This document shows positions 13,460 to 13,470 of a stretch of DNA of 13,470 bases, one piece after another (positions within the stretch are counted from its first letter, which is position 1; every line of letters begins with the position of its first letter). Source of the DNA: Pyrodictium delaneyi (lineage in GTDB: Archaea; Thermoproteota; Thermoprotei_A; Sulfolobales; Pyrodictiaceae); the NCBI GenBank assembly GCA_015661645.1, contig DQVR01000027.1, forward strand, positions 1 to 13,470. Direction: 5' to 3'. The notes beneath the pieces are model-generated. The model made no database searches. It had not been told where the DNA came from and was given only the letters and a program-made list of their open reading frames with translations. Made by a program: the position numbers and the translations under genes.

Positions 13460-13470
13460 CGCGTAACATA

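Noticed and set aside
1..13470. CRISPR array, transposon ends, tRNA or rRNA genes
   Set aside because: No regularly spaced direct repeats, transposase frame, T-arm consensus or rRNA stretch was seen on reading both strands.

Overview
The window reads as chromosome of a hyperthermophilic crenarchaeote. It carries a single-polypeptide reverse gyrase, an archaeal TATA-binding protein, Alba chromatin protein and the archaeal GatDE amidotransferase. Promoters are TATA-type, several starts are GTG or TTG, and codon use favours AGG/AGA and CTA/ATA. Base composition is around half G+C. The combination would suit the Desulfurococcales (Pyrodictiaceae-like organisms), but that placement is inference from style and gene content, not from a database match.

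Layout. Positions 3-653 hold the 3' part of a gene entering from the left edge, with PIN-nuclease-like motifs. A probable C/D box guide RNA follows at about 712-776; its D guide matches a conserved stretch of archaeal 16S rRNA. Two unrecognised overlapping genes follow (832-1512 and 1463-1711). The TATA-binding protein gene (1777-2376, minus) faces them. Between it and the next gene is a 325-base non-coding gap that is GC-rich and full of long inverted complementarity, a candidate structured RNA. Next come a bifunctional NAD(P)HX epimerase/dehydratase (minus) and, divergent from it, NAD synthetase (plus), a small NAD-metabolism cluster. NAD synthetase ends tail-to-tail with reverse gyrase (5309-8995, minus) through a shared CTAG that contains both stop codons. 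Reverse gyrase is divergent from albA (9216-9515, plus), so a DNA-topology enzyme and a chromatin protein share one intergenic region. A 627-base stretch after albA holds a doubtful small ORF, a strong TATA/BRE-like promoter and a leader with two mutually exclusive hairpins. Finally gatD and gatE form a coupled operon that makes Gln-tRNA(Gln) from Glu-tRNA(Gln).

The protein-coding content is mostly conserved archaeal housekeeping: transcription initiation, NAD synthesis and repair, DNA topology, chromatin, and tRNA amidation. I see no insertion sequence, CRISPR array, tRNA, rRNA or mobile gene. The less ordinary signals are in the non-coding gaps: the guide RNA at 712-776, the structured gap at about 2420-2695, and the leader at about 9970-10080.
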